Shown piece by piece: positions 24,462 to 34,100 of a DNA stretch of 39,587 nucleotides. The DNA lies in assembly GCF_011250635.1 (NCBI RefSeq), contig NZ_JAANNP010000011.1, positions 430 through 40,016 of the forward strand, given 5' to 3'. Origin of the DNA: Motilibacter deserti. GTDB taxonomy: Bacteria > Actinomycetota > Actinomycetes > Motilibacterales > Motilibacteraceae. How positions within the stretch are numbered: position 1 is the first letter of the stretch; the number at the start of each line of letters is the position of its first letter. The translations under genes and the position numbers were made by a program. The notes beneath the pieces are model-generated. The model saw only the letters and a program-made list of their open reading frames with translations, ran no database searches and was not told the origin of the DNA.

Positions 24462-25723
24462 GCCTCTTGTCCCGTACGCGCCGGCGCGCCGCGCTGCTGG
24501 CCGCCGCCGCGCTGGTCGCCGGCCCGGCGCTCGTGGCCGGCCCGGCCGTCGTGGTTCCCACTGCCGCGCCGGCCTTCGCCGCGGAGCCGTGCGACGCGAG
24601 CCGCGTCCAGCTGATCCCGGACCGGCCGTACCCGCTGGACCGCATGGGCGCACAGCGGGTCTGGCAGCGCTCGACGGGCGCCGGCGTGATTGTCGCCGTC
24701 GTGGACTCGGGGGTCGACCGTCGCAACCCGCATCTGCGCGGGAGCGTGTTGCCTGGGGTGTCGCTGCTGCCCGGGGATCCCGACCCGCGCGGCTGGACCG
24801 ACGTGATCGGCCACGGCACCGCCGTCGCCGGCACGATCGCGGCACAGCAGCTGAAGGGCTCCGGCTTGCTCGGCCTCGCGCACGGCGCGCGCATCCTGCC
24901 GATCCGCGTCTTCGAGGCCGAGGCCGACGACCAGGAGGCGCGGGCCAGGGGCTGGACGCCGAACGCCGCACGCATCGCGCAGGGCATCCGGCTCGCCGCC
25001 GACCGCGGCGCCCGCGTCATCAACGTCTCGATGAGCCAGCCGCAACCGGACGAGCGGCTGGACGCGGCCGTCGCGTACGCCAACTCCCGTGGCGCCGTGG
25101 TGGTCGCCAGCGGCGGCAACCGCAACACCGCGGTCGACAAGCGCGACACCCCGAGATACCCGGGCGCCTCGCCCGGTGCCGTCGGCGTCGGCGCCGTCGA
25201 CACGAACGACAACCTCTCCCCGGACTCGATCCGCGGGCCGCACATCGACGTGCTCGGCGTCGGCGCCGGCGTGGTCACGACCTACCGCGACAAGGGCGAC
25301 TGCCTCATCGAGGGGTTCGACGCCTCCACCAGCCTCGCCACGGGCTACGTCTCGGCGGCGGCCGCGCTGATCGCGCAGGTCTTCCCGACCGCGACCCCGG
25401 AGGAGATCGCCTACCGGCTCGAGGCCTCCGCCGACCGACCCGTCCGCGGCGCGCGCGACGACGGCCGCGGCTGGGGCCTCGTGCAGCCCCTCGACGCGAT
25501 CACGATGACGCTCGATTCGGCGCGCCCCGGGCCGCCGCTGCCGGGGACCACGCCCGCGCCCGAGCCCAGCGTGCAGACCGCCGCCATCGACGTGCGCTCG
25601 ACCCCCGACCCGCTCGCGCCGCAGCGGGAGCGGGCGGCGTGGCTGCTGCTGGGTGGGGGTGTCGCGGTTGCGCTCGCGTTGCTCGCGGGCCGGTGGACGG
25701 TGCGGCGGCGGATGTCGGGCTGA
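24458..25723 (+). CDS. mycP: mycosin MycP, S8 serine protease, second copy with complete active site
   Basis: 421 residues; GTG 24458 overlaps the eccB stop (GTGA). Signal peptide 1-42 (ending APAFAAEP). Subtilase domain with Asp83 in VVDSGVD, His119 in IGHGTAVAG, oxyanion-hole Asn221 in VVASGGN and Ser292 in ASTSLATGYVSA. Cys45 and Cys282 may form the mycosin N-terminal disulfide. A Pro-rich linker precedes a C-terminal TM (WLLLGGGVAVALALLAG) and a basic tail. MycP caps the periplasmic chamber formed by EccB and is needed for complex stability. Coupling to eccB marks this as the structural mycosin, leaving the copy at 17249 for a different task. A 7-bp hairpin follows the stop. Confidence 0.95.
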   Translation: MSLLSRTRRRAALLAAAALVAGPALVAGPAVVVPTAAPAFAAEPCDASRVQLIPDRPYPLDRMGAQRVWQRSTGAGVIVAVVDSGVDRRNPHLRGSVLPGVSLLPGDPDPRGWTDVIGHGTAVAGTIAAQQLKGSGLLGLAHGARILPIRVFEAEADDQEARARGWTPNAARIAQGIRLAADRGARVINVSMSQPQPDERLDAAVAYANSRGAVVVASGGNRNTAVDKRDTPRYPGASPGAVGVGAVDTNDNLSPDSIRGPHIDVLGVGAGVVTTYRDKGDCLIEGFDASTSLATGYVSAAAALIAQVFPTATPEEIAYRLEASADRPVRGARDDGRGWGLVQPLDAITMTLDSARPGPPLPGTTPAPEPSVQTAAIDVRSTPDPLAPQRERAAWLLLGGGVAVALALLAGRWTVRRRMSG

Positions 25724-25747
25724 GGAGCGTCGCCCGGTCCCGCTCCT
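25723..25747. terminator. short hairpin between convergent T7SS and STAS genes
   Basis: AGGAGCG pairs with CGCTCCT across an 11-nt loop in the 46 bp between the mycP stop and the minus-strand STAS gene stop. It is a plausible bidirectional terminator. Confidence 0.45.
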
Positions 25748-25769
25748 GAGCCCTTCCGCCCCCGCCTGG

Positions 25770-26261
25770 TCACAGCGGCAGGAGGAGGTGCCCTTGCTCG
25801 CACCGGGTGCCGGACGCGCCGGCGGGGTGGCCGTACTGGCAGGTCGAGGAGGCGCCGGGCCGTCGCGCGTGTGCGGGCCGCGGCCGCGCCGGCGTCGTGG
25901 CCGGCTCCGGCGTGGCCTCGTCGAGGGAGTCGGATCCTGGCGGCGAGCGGAAGTAGGCGCGCATGCCGGCGGCGTACGCCTGCGTCTCCGCCGTGCCCTG
26001 CAACCGGATGATCTCGGCGCTACGGCCACGCGCCCGTTGCTCACGGACGAGGTGCAGGAAGAACGCCTGGGCCTCGTGCTCCCAGCTGGTGAGCCCGGTG
26101 AGGTCGAGCACGAGCGGCTTCGCGCTGGTCGCCACATGCTGCTCGACGATCAGACGCAGGTCGTGGCTCTGCGCGTCGGGGGCGTCGCCCGACACCTCGA
26201 CGACGAGCTCGTCCGGCGTCTCGTGGGCCCGCACCCGAGCGAAGCCGCTCGTCTCCGTCAC
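25770..26261 (-). CDS. STAS-domain protein with Cys/His-rich C-terminal tail
   Basis: 163 residues. Residues ~10-105 show the STAS fold pattern: a strand (DELVVEVSG), a helix, the central strand PLVLDLTGLTSW, a helix (EAQAFFLHLVREQRARG) and the strand AEIIRLQG. The Asp-Ser phospho-acceptor expected in anti-anti-sigma factors is not present after the central strand (SWEHEAQAF instead). A Pro/Arg linker leads to a tail CQYGH...C-x-x-GH, a possible zinc knuckle. It may bind partners without phospho-control. It overlaps the upstream STAS gene by 4 nt, so the two are coupled and probably act together. Confidence 0.75.
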   Translation of the reverse strand: MTETSGFARVRAHETPDELVVEVSGDAPDAQSHDLRLIVEQHVATSAKPLVLDLTGLTSWEHEAQAFFLHLVREQRARGRSAEIIRLQGTAETQAYAAGMRAYFRSPPGSDSLDEATPEPATTPARPRPAHARRPGASSTCQYGHPAGASGTRCEQGHLLLPL

Positions 26262-26656
26262 GACGGGTCCTTTCCGAACCCGATCACACCCTCACGGAGG
26301 ACGCGACGGGCCTGCGACAAGGCCGTTGCGGCGACCGCGGCGTCGGCGTAGACGGGGAGCCGGTCCTGCTGGCCATGGCTCCGGATGTGCCGCGCGAGCA
26401 CACCTTCGGGGGAGTCGAGCACGACGAGGCGCCGGCCCTTCCACTTCGCCCGGGACCGGCCGCGGACGAGGGCCCAGAACGCCGAGTCGGGGAAGGCGGT
26501 CACGCCGTGCGCGTCGATCATCACGTCACGGCGGTCGTCGTGGGCGTTCACCGCGTCGAGCACGACCGAGGCCAGCCGCTGCGCGTCTGCCTCGAGCACG
26601 TCACCCCCGACGGCGAGGACGTTCTCGGAGGAGGTGTCACGGCGCTCCGTACGCAT
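26258..26656 (-). CDS. STAS-domain protein (anti-anti-sigma-like)
   Basis: 132 residues from ATG 26656; an in-frame extension to 26911 is rejected because its sequence is low quality and the domain starts just after this Met. The STAS core is visible: NVLAVGGDVLEADAQRL, the central strand DVMIDAHGVTAF, then PDSAFWALV with a Ser at the phospho-acceptor position, and RRLVVLDSPEGVLARHI. Such proteins bind anti-sigma kinases or act in stressosomes. No kinase or sigma factor gene is nearby. The gene overlaps the degenerate STAS gene that follows (ATGA). Confidence 0.75.
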   Translation of the reverse strand: MRTERRDTSSENVLAVGGDVLEADAQRLASVVLDAVNAHDDRRDVMIDAHGVTAFPDSAFWALVRGRSRAKWKGRRLVVLDSPEGVLARHIRSHGQQDRLPVYADAAVAATALSQARRVLREGVIGFGKDPS

Positions 26657-26754
26657 CCCGGCACCTGCCGGTGCGGGATGAGCGAGGCCATTGACCAGAG
26701 CAGGTGTGCGTGCCACGTGGGCCGCCCGTCTCCCCCCGGCGAGCGGAGGGTCTA

Positions 26755-26771
26755 CGTCCCACGATGGGACG
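26755..26771. promoter_or_regulatory. inverted repeat upstream of the STAS operon
   Basis: CGTCCCA-cga-TGGGACG is a perfect 7-bp inverted repeat about 100 bp before the STAS start. It could be an operator; no regulator is assigned. Confidence 0.25.
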
Positions 26772-26941
26772 CGCTCGTCACGGTACGCGTGTTCGGGCTG
26801 CGGGGCCAGGCAGCGCAGGCGGATCCCCCGCTCTGGGCGGGCTGCCGAGCTGTCGCCGGTACTCTTGCGCCGGGTCTCGATCACGCCGAGTCCTCGTGCG
26901 GGTCCTCCCACGGGCGGCTTCGCCGGGTTCGAGGGCCGGTC

Positions 26942-27014
26942 GGGCCGCTAGCTCAATTGGCAGAGCAGCGGACTTTTAATCCGCGGGTTCAGGGTTCGAT
27001 CCCCTGGCGGCCCA
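26942..27014 (+). tRNA. tRNA-Lys(UUU)
   Basis: A 73-nt cloverleaf. Acceptor arms GGGCCGC and GCGGCCC pair perfectly, the D-arm is GCTC...GAGC, the anticodon stem is GCGGA/TCCGC with loop CTTTTAA (anticodon TTT at 26975-26977), and the T-arm is CAGGG-TTCGATC-CCCTG. Discriminator A; CCA is not encoded. Confidence 0.97.
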
Positions 27015-27041
27015 CCCCGTGTCACCGCAGTCCGGTCGCAC

Positions 27042-28868
27042 TCACGAAGCTGCCAGCTGCGCCACGTTCCCCAGCAGCCCCCGGGCCCTCGGCAGCACCA
27101 GCTCGTCCGCCGGCACCGGCCGACCGTAGTGATACCCCTGCGCAAGATCACACCCCAGCGCGATCAGCGCGTCGCGCTGCGCCTCGGTCTCCACCCCCTC
27201 GGCGACGCTGACCAGCCCCATGGCACCGGCGAGGTGGATGCAGCTGGCGACGATGGCGCGGTCTCCGGCGTCCTCGGTCATCCCGGCGACGAAGGACCGG
27301 TCGATCTTCAGCTCGTCGACGGGGAAGCGGCGCAGGTAGGCCAGGCTCGCGTACCCCGTCCCGAAGTCGTCGACGGCGACCGTCGCGCCGAGGGCCTTGA
27401 AGGCGGTGAGCGTCGTCATGGCGGTGACGGGGTCGCTCATGAGCGCGGTCTCGGTGATCTCCAGCACCAGCCGGGAGGCGGGTACGCCGCGGCGGGCGAG
27501 CGCGGTGGTGACCCAGTCGCGCAGGCCGGGGTCGGCGAGCTGGCGGGCGGAGAGGTTGACCGAGACCTGCAGGTCGACGCCCTGGTCCTGCCACCGGGCC
27601 GCCTGCGCGACGGCCTCCTCGAGGACCCAGGCTCCGAGCTCGCGGATGAGGCCGGACTCCTCGGCGACGTTGATGAACTCGCCGGGCGCGAGGAGGCCGC
27701 GGACGGGGTGCGCCCAGCGGACGAGCGCCTCGACCCCGGCCATGCGCCCGTCGGCGAGGTCGAAGCGTGGCTGGTAGTGCAGCCGGAGCTGCCCGTCGTT
27801 GACGGCGTGACGGAGCTGCTCGAGCAGCCGGAGCCGGTCGGCCGTGTCGTCGCGCGCGGCCGGGTCGTGCACCTCCCAGCCGCTGCGCCCGCTGGCCTTG
27901 GCGCGGTACATCGCCGCGTCGGCGTGCTGGAGCAGGGCGTCGGCGGCGGCGGCGGGGGCGGCCACGAGCGCGGCGGGGTCCTCGTCGCCCGCGACGGCGA
28001 TGCCGGCGCTCGCGGAGACGACGACCTCGACGCCGCGGATGACGATGGGGACGGCGAGGGCCGCGAGCAGGCGCTGCGCCAGGCCCGCGGCCTCCTCGGG
28101 CCCGGTCACCTCGTCCAGGACGACGAACTCGTCCCCGGCCAGCCGCGCGACGAGCGCACCGGCGCGTACGGCCGCCTTCAGCCGCGCGGCGACCTCGACG
28201 AGCAGCTCGTCGCCTCCGGCGTGGCCGGTGCTGTCGTTCACGGCCTTGAAGCCGTCGAGGTCGATGAAGACCACGGCCGGCGTGGTCGCGCGCCCGGCCG
28301 CAGGTACGCCGCCCCGCAACTGTCGGGCGCCGTGGCCGGCCAGCGCGGTGTGCAGCGCGGCGAGCAGCCCGGGCCGGTTGGCGAGGTCGGTGAGCGCGTC
28401 GTGGTGCACGAGGTGCTGCAGCCCGGCCTCGGCGCGGGCGCGGCGGGCCTCGGAGGCCTCCGCCCGTCGGCGGGCTGCGAGCAGGTCCTCCTCGTAGCGG
28501 CGCCGCTCGGTGGCGCTGAACAGCGCGACCGCGACGTACGCCTCGCCTTTCTCGTCCTCGACGCGATGCGCCGTCAGGAGGGCGGCGAGCCGCTGCCGGT
28601 CGGCGCCGACCAGCTGGACGACGACCTCCTCGACCCGTCCGGTGACCTCGAGCTTGGGGAGCGCAGAGGTGGTCCAGAGGATGCGATCGCCGACGGGGAG
28701 CAGGGCGCTCAGCGGCGTGCCGACGACGTCCTCACGGCGGTGGCCGCTCCAGCCGGTGAAGGTGTCGTTGGCGTCCAGGATCGTCGCAGCGGTCGCGTCC
28801 AGCACCAGGTGCGCGCAGGGGGAGCGCTGCCACAGCAGGCGCTCGGCGTCGCCGCCGGGGGACGTCAC
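27042..28868 (-). CDS. PAS-GGDEF-EAL cyclic-di-GMP enzyme
   Basis: 608 residues from GTG 28868, which overlaps the stop of the hydrolase gene (GTGA). PAS domain at residues ~10-120 (CAHLVLDATAATILDANDTFTGW) with the segment RILWTTSALPKLEVTGRVEEVVVQL typical of PAS domains in RsbP-like phosphatases. A coiled linker is followed by GGDEF (160-335) with AGDEF at 244-248, an accepted active variant; the inhibitory RxxD site is replaced by RAGA. EAL domain (345-595) has EAL at 380-382, VNLSARQ, EITETAL, VDDFGTGYASL, KIDRSF and EGVETE, so the phosphodiesterase residues look intact. No TM is seen, so it is cytosolic. Coupling to an RsbQ-type hydrolase suggests the PAS domain receives that protein or its product. 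Confidence 0.93.
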   Translation of the reverse strand: MTSPGGDAERLLWQRSPCAHLVLDATAATILDANDTFTGWSGHRREDVVGTPLSALLPVGDRILWTTSALPKLEVTGRVEEVVVQLVGADRQRLAALLTAHRVEDEKGEAYVAVALFSATERRRYEEDLLAARRRAEASEARRARAEAGLQHLVHHDALTDLANRPGLLAALHTALAGHGARQLRGGVPAAGRATTPAVVFIDLDGFKAVNDSTGHAGGDELLVEVAARLKAAVRAGALVARLAGDEFVVLDEVTGPEEAAGLAQRLLAALAVPIVIRGVEVVVSASAGIAVAGDEDPAALVAAPAAAADALLQHADAAMYRAKASGRSGWEVHDPAARDDTADRLRLLEQLRHAVNDGQLRLHYQPRFDLADGRMAGVEALVRWAHPVRGLLAPGEFINVAEESGLIRELGAWVLEEAVAQAARWQDQGVDLQVSVNLSARQLADPGLRDWVTTALARRGVPASRLVLEITETALMSDPVTAMTTLTAFKALGATVAVDDFGTGYASLAYLRRFPVDELKIDRSFVAGMTEDAGDRAIVASCIHLAGAMGLVSVAEGVETEAQRDALIALGCDLAQGYHYGRPVPADELVLPRARGLLGNVAQLAAS

Positions 28869-29794
28869 GCCGCTCCGGTGGGGCGTGCAGCCGCGCGGCG
28901 CGCGAGGTGTGCGCGGATGGCGGCAGCCGTCTCGTCCGGAGCGCTGACGTGCGGGCAGTGGCCGGTGGCCTCGAGCCGGACCAGGTCTCCCTGCGGCAGG
29001 CTGGCCGCGACCGCGTCGCCGACCTCGAGAGGCGCCAGCGCGTCGTGCCGGCACTGCAGCACGAGGGCGGGCACGTCGACGCGCGGCAGCACCGCGCGGG
29101 TGTCGGTGAGGAAGAGCGTCCGGGCGAAGGTACGGGCCGCGTCGGGATGCGTGCCGACGAAGCCGCGCTCGAGCTCGGCCGCGAGCTCGGGGGCGTCGGG
29201 GTTGCCCATGACGACGGGGGCCATGGCCGCGGACCAGGCGTAGTAGTTGCTGTCCAGGGACTCCAGCAGTTCGTGGATGTCCTCGAGCGAGAAGCCGCCG
29301 GTGTACCCCGTCTCCGGGTCGTCGACGTAGCGCGGCGAGGGCGCGAGAAGCACCAGCCCGGCGAAGCGGCCCGGGTCGGCGGCGGCGGCGAGAACGGCCA
29401 CCATCGCGCTCACGGAATGCCCGACGAGCGTGACGTCGCGCAGGTCCAGCGCGGCGCAGATGTCGAGGACGTCCTCGGCGTAGCCGCCGAGCCGCCCGTG
29501 GCGCTCGTGGTCGAAGGCCGACAGGTCCGAGCGGCCGGAGCCGAGGTGGTCGAAGAGGACGACGCGGTGGTCGGGGAAGTGCGGCACGAGCCGGCGCCAG
29601 GCGTCCTGGCCGGTGCCGAAGCCGTGGGACAGCAGGAGGACCGGGCCGTCCGGGCTTCCGGCCTCGGTCACCGCGTGGCGGGCGAGGACGGCCGCGGGGT
29701 CGCGGGGGGCCGGCCGCGGCGCGGGCACCACGGCCGGGACCAGGGCTCCGGATTTCGCAGCGTCGAGGGCCTGGTCTTCGGTGACAGCGGTCAC
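28865..29794 (-). CDS. rsbQ: RsbQ-type alpha/beta hydrolase
   Basis: 309 residues from GTG 29794, chosen for GGAGG exactly 5 nt upstream; ATG 29806 is the alternative. Triad Ser127 (GHSVS), Asp251 (CRHDALAP) and His279 (TGHCPH). Strong RsbQ signatures: [72 protein letters not shown] and [15 protein letters not shown] ~45-residue N-terminal extension is added relative to B. subtilis RsbQ. RsbQ acts with the PAS phosphatase RsbP in energy-stress signalling and is related to plant KAI2/D14 receptors. Here the coupled partner is a PAS-GGDEF-EAL protein instead, so it may supply a small ligand to that PAS domain. Confidence 0.9.
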   Translation of the reverse strand: MTAVTEDQALDAAKSGALVPAVVPAPRPAPRDPAAVLARHAVTEAGSPDGPVLLLSHGFGTGQDAWRRLVPHFPDHRVVLFDHLGSGRSDLSAFDHERHGRLGGYAEDVLDICAALDLRDVTLVGHSVSAMVAVLAAAADPGRFAGLVLLAPSPRYVDDPETGYTGGFSLEDIHELLESLDSNYYAWSAAMAPVVMGNPDAPELAAELERGFVGTHPDAARTFARTLFLTDTRAVLPRVDVPALVLQCRHDALAPLEVGDAVAASLPQGDLVRLEATGHCPHVSAPDETAAAIRAHLARRAAARPTGAA

Positions 29795-30065
29795 GACGTC
29801 CTCCATCGTCGGGAGGGCCGCGGCGTTGGTCGGCCGATCGACACCCTCGTCTCCCCAGTCGGCAGGTCCGCGGAGGCACTTGAGCCGAATGCCGCATCCT
29901 CCGGCGACCGGGCGTGGCGCGCGCGTCGGCACGACGAACCGGGCCCCGAGGGGGTGTCGTTCGCCCGCTCGCAGTCGTACGGTGGCGGTGCCGGCGGCCG
30001 AGCCGAGGACGAGCCCGGCGCGGCCCGTGGCAGCGCCGATCCCGCACGCCCTCGCGGAGGCCTCG

Positions 30066-30884
30066 ATGCCCCTTCAGAACCGCCTGGCCGCCGAGTTCCT
30101 CGGCACGTTCTGGCTCGTCCTCGGAGGGTGCGGCGCGGCGGTCATCGCCGCCGGCGTGCCCGACGTGGGGATCGGCCTGCTCGGGGTCTCGCTCGCTTTC
30201 GGCCTCACCGTCCTCACGATGGCGTACGCCGTCGGCCACATCTCCGGCGGCCACTTCAACCCGGCGGTGACCGTCGGGCTCACGCTGGCCCGCCGGTTCG
30301 AGCGCCGCGACGTGCTGCCGTACGTCGTCACCCAGGTGATCGCGGCCGTGGCCGCGGCGGGGGTGCTCGCGGCCATCGCGAACGGGCGTCCCGGCTTCTC
30401 GGTCGACGAGTCCGGGTTCGCGGCCAACGGCTACGGCGATCATTCACCGCAGGGGTATTCGCTGACCGCGGCGCTCGTCACGGAGATCGTCATGACCGCG
30501 GCCTTCCTGTTCGTCATTCTGGGCGTGACGGACCGGCGCGCGCCGAAGGGGTTCGGGCCGCTGGCGATCGGCCTGGCGCTGACCCTGATCCACCTGGTGT
30601 CGATCCCGGTCACCAACACGTCGGTGAACCCCGCCCGCTCGACCGGGCCGGCGCTGATCCTGGGCGACTGGGCGATCGAGCAGTTGTGGCTCTTCTGGCT
30701 GGCTCCCTTGCTGGGGGCGGTGATCGCCGGGCTGGCCTACCCGTTCGTCACCGGCGCGTACGGTGCGCAGGCCAGCGCCGAGGAAGGCCAGGACCCGACG
30801 GCGGCGACCGTCCCGGCGCAGGACGACAAGCGCCCCCGGCCCCGGCGGCACGCGACAGGACGCGCAGGGCAGGAGGGGCGCTGA
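30066..30884 (+). CDS. aqpZ: aquaporin Z
   Basis: 272 residues. Six TM helices and two NPA loops: GGHFNPAVT (NPA 65-67) and [10 protein letters not shown] (188-190). Selectivity-filter residues match water-selective AqpZ: Phe45, His176, Thr185 (or Thr183) and Arg191. The stretch [20 protein letters not shown] is close to E. coli AqpZ. The hydrophilic C-terminal ~40 residues (acidic then Arg-rich) are extra. The ATG at 30066 has GGAGG about 7 nt upstream. It lies divergent from the RsbQ-type hydrolase across ~270 bp in which no other gene was seen; shared stress control is possible but no promoter was recognised. Confidence 0.96.
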   Translation: MPLQNRLAAEFLGTFWLVLGGCGAAVIAAGVPDVGIGLLGVSLAFGLTVLTMAYAVGHISGGHFNPAVTVGLTLARRFERRDVLPYVVTQVIAAVAAAGVLAAIANGRPGFSVDESGFAANGYGDHSPQGYSLTAALVTEIVMTAAFLFVILGVTDRRAPKGFGPLAIGLALTLIHLVSIPVTNTSVNPARSTGPALILGDWAIEQLWLFWLAPLLGAVIAGLAYPFVTGAYGAQASAEEGQDPTAATVPAQDDKRPRPRRHATGRAGQEGR

Positions 30885-31107
30885 GCCTCCCGCTTCACGG
30901 CAATTCCATGTCCGCGGGCGATATTCGCCGTCGGTTGTGGATTGTGCAAGGGGATGAATCGGCACCGAATGCGTCATTGCGGCTCCTCGGTGTGCCGGAT
31001 TCTGGTAGGACACCACGGGTGCGGACCGGCCGGCGGGAGACCGATCGCCCGTCAGGGGACAGGGGCGACAGAGCCGGAGGACAGCCGCGCCGGACGAGGG
31101 AGGGCCC

Positions 31108-34100
31108 GTGTACGCCGGCTCCATCGCAAGGTCGCGACGACTCCTGCCGGGGCGCCGGCTGCTGCGTGCCGTGCTCGCCGTCGCGCTGCTCGGACTGGTC
31201 GTGCCGGCGACACCCGCGCTGGCCGCGGGAGCCGCGCCGCCGGCCGACGCGGTGGCCGCCGCGATCCCGCCCGGGGTCACCACGCCGGAGCTCGGCCCCG
31301 CCACGTTCACCGCCGGCTACGGCACCGAGAGCGCGGGACGCCCCGGGACCGCGGCCTGCCCCGTGCCGGCGGTGCTGACCGGCCTCGTCGGGACCGTCAG
31401 CGGCTACGTCCGCACCGTGGGCGTCGCGTGCCGGCGGGTCGTCGTCGAGGACGGCCGCGCCAGCCTCGGCGGGCAGTTCCTGGCCGGCACGCTCGACGCC
31501 GACGTGCCCGGTATCGGCGGGGGCGCGGTGTGCCCCGACGACGCGCTCGTCGTCGGCTTCGAGGCGCGCGCCACGACCCGGGTCGACGAGCTCACGCTGG
31601 TCTGTGCGCCGCTGCACAGCGACGGGACGCTGGGGGCGCGTACGGCCACCCGGCCCCTGGGCGTCGACGACGGCCCGCTGCGCGACCCGGTCGCGTGCGC
31701 CCCGGGGGCCGTGGCCACCGGCGTCGACGGGCGATCGGCGGCGGGGCTGGAGTACTTCCGGCTGGTCTGCCGGCAGCTGACGTTCGGTGACATGGAGCCC
31801 TCGCCGGCGGACCCTGGCAACCTCGCCTGGCCGCTCGCGACCGACATCAGCACGACCGGCCGCGCGACGGGCTACCTCGACGCTCCGGGGCAGGCGCGGT
31901 GGTACCGCTTCGCCGTGGCGCCCGACAGCACCGTCACCGTCCGCCTGCCCGGCCCGCCGGCCAACTACGACGTCACGCTGTTCAGCGACATCGGCAAGGC
32001 GTTCGACAGCATGTACGCCGACGGCGCCGGGTCGGTAGACGACCTCACCCGGCTGAGCGCCGAGTTCGCCGGGGACGCGTTCAGCCCGTCGGTGTTCTCG
32101 CCGTCGGTGTTCAGCCCTTCCGTGTTCTCCCCGTCGGTGTTCAGCCCTCCGGTGTTCAGCCCGTCGGTGTACTCGCCGTCGGTGTTCTGCCCTTCGGTGT
32201 TCAGCCCGGCGGTGTTCTCGCCGTCGGTGTTCAGCCCCTCGGTGTTCAGCCCGTCCGTGTTCTCCCCGTCGGTGTTCAGCCCCGAGGTCTTCCTCAAGGC
32301 CTACTCCAACGCCCAGGCGCGCACCCTCGTCGGCGTCTCGGCGCGTGAGGGCACCGCGTCCGAGGACATCACCGCCTCGACGTGGAACAACACCGGCTAC
32401 TACTACGTGCGCGTGCAAGGCCGCAATGGCGCCTCTTCGACCGACCCGTTCGAGATCACCGCGGCCGTCAACGGCTCCACGTGCGGGCAGGTGCAGGAGT
32501 ACGCGTCCGAGCCCACGCTTCCCGGCGGCAGCGGTCGCGCCACGGTCGTCCTGACCGACAGCGCGCGCGTGCCGGGGACGGCGGCGCAGAAGGCCCAGCT
32601 CGCCCAGAAGCTCGACGCGCTCGCCGCGCGGGTCGACGGCGTGGTCGTGGACCTGAATGCGAGCGCGAAGGTCCGCCGGCTGAACCAGCAGGCCGATGAC
32701 AACCCCAGCTGCCCGTACGCGAAGAACCTCGTTGCCCAGGCGATCCGCGACATCGTCAACTCCTACCGCGACGGCGCCGGGTCGCTGCAGAGCGTCGTCC
32801 TCGTCGGGGACGACGCCGTCATCCCGTTCTTCCGCTACGCCGACCGCTCCGGCCTGGGCCCGGAGGAGGACTACGTCCCGCCGGTGGAGCACGACTCGCC
32901 GTCCGAGGCGGCCCTGCGCCGCAACCAGGTGCTCGGCCAGGACGCGTACGGCGCCGAGTTCGACGTCGCCACCAAGGGCGCGACGATGCCCGTCCCCGAC
33001 CTCGCGGTGGGGCGGCTCGTCGAGACGCCCGAGGAGATCGGCCTGACGATCGACAACTTCCTCGGCCTGGCCGGGGGAGTGCTGCCTGCGCCCACGTCCT
33101 CGCTCGTCACCGGATACGACTTCCTGACCGACGCCGCCGACGCCGTCGCGGCCGAGCTGCGGTCCGGCATCGGCGGCACCCGCAACGACACGCTCGTCAC
33201 CGACCAGGGCGTGCCCCCGAGCACGAAGACGCCTCCCGGCGGCCAGCCGAGCCGGAGCACGTCGTGGACCGCGGACGACCTGCGCCAGTCGCTGCTCGGG
33301 TCCCGTCACGACATGGTCTTCCTAGCCGGCCACTTCAGCGCCAACGACGCGTTGGCCGCCGACGACGAGACCACGATCGACACCGCGGAGATCGCCGCGG
33401 CGCCGCCGGGCCTGTTCAGTAACGCCCTCGTCTACAGCGCCGGCTGCCACTCCGGATACAGCATCGTCGACGGCGAAGGCATCCCGCAGGTCACCGACCC
33501 GCTCGACTGGTCGCAGGCCTTCGCCCGACAAGGCGCGACGCTCATCGCGGGCACGGGCTACCAGTACGGCGACACCGACTTCCTCGAGTACTCCGAGCGG
33601 CTCTACCTCGGCTTCACCCGGCAGCTGCGCACCGGCACCGGCCCCGTCGGGATCGGTGACGCGCTCGCCGAGGCCAAGCGGGAGTACCTGACGGACACCC
33701 CTGAGCTGCGCGGCATCCACGAGAAGGCGCTCCTCGAGGCGACGCTCTTCGGCCTGCCGATGCTCGGCGTCGACCTGCCCGGTCAGCGCCTGACGGTCGA
33801 GGACGACAGCTCAATCGCCGACCCCGTGCCGGTCACGACGGGGCCGGGCAGCAATGCCGGCGGCCTCGGCCTGCAGGTCGCGCAGGTGTCCGTCACACCG
33901 ACGCTCACCCCGGTCGCCCGCCCGCTGGAGAGCACCGAGGGGCCCGACGTCACCGCGACGTACCTCACCGGGCCCGACGGGCTGCTCACCAACCCCGCCG
34001 AGCCGGCGCTCCCGCTCGTGAACGAGAACGTCTCGGCGCCCGGGCGGGTCCTGCGCGGCGTCGGGCTGCGCAGCGGCACCTACACCGACACCGACGGCGT

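Noticed and set aside
26657-26911. 85-residue N-terminal extension of the upstream STAS gene
   Set aside because: Sequence is unlike a domain and would cover the likely promoter; the internal ATG 26656 matches the domain start.
26942-27014. tRNA-Lys as an integration site for a mobile island
   Set aside because: No integrase, transposase or second copy of the tRNA 3' end was seen in the window, and base composition does not change around it.
31965-32297. Antisense frame of GLNTDGENT repeats opposite the FSPSV array
   Set aside because: It arises because the 15-bp period keeps all frames in register; the sense frame is inside a protein with recognisable domains.
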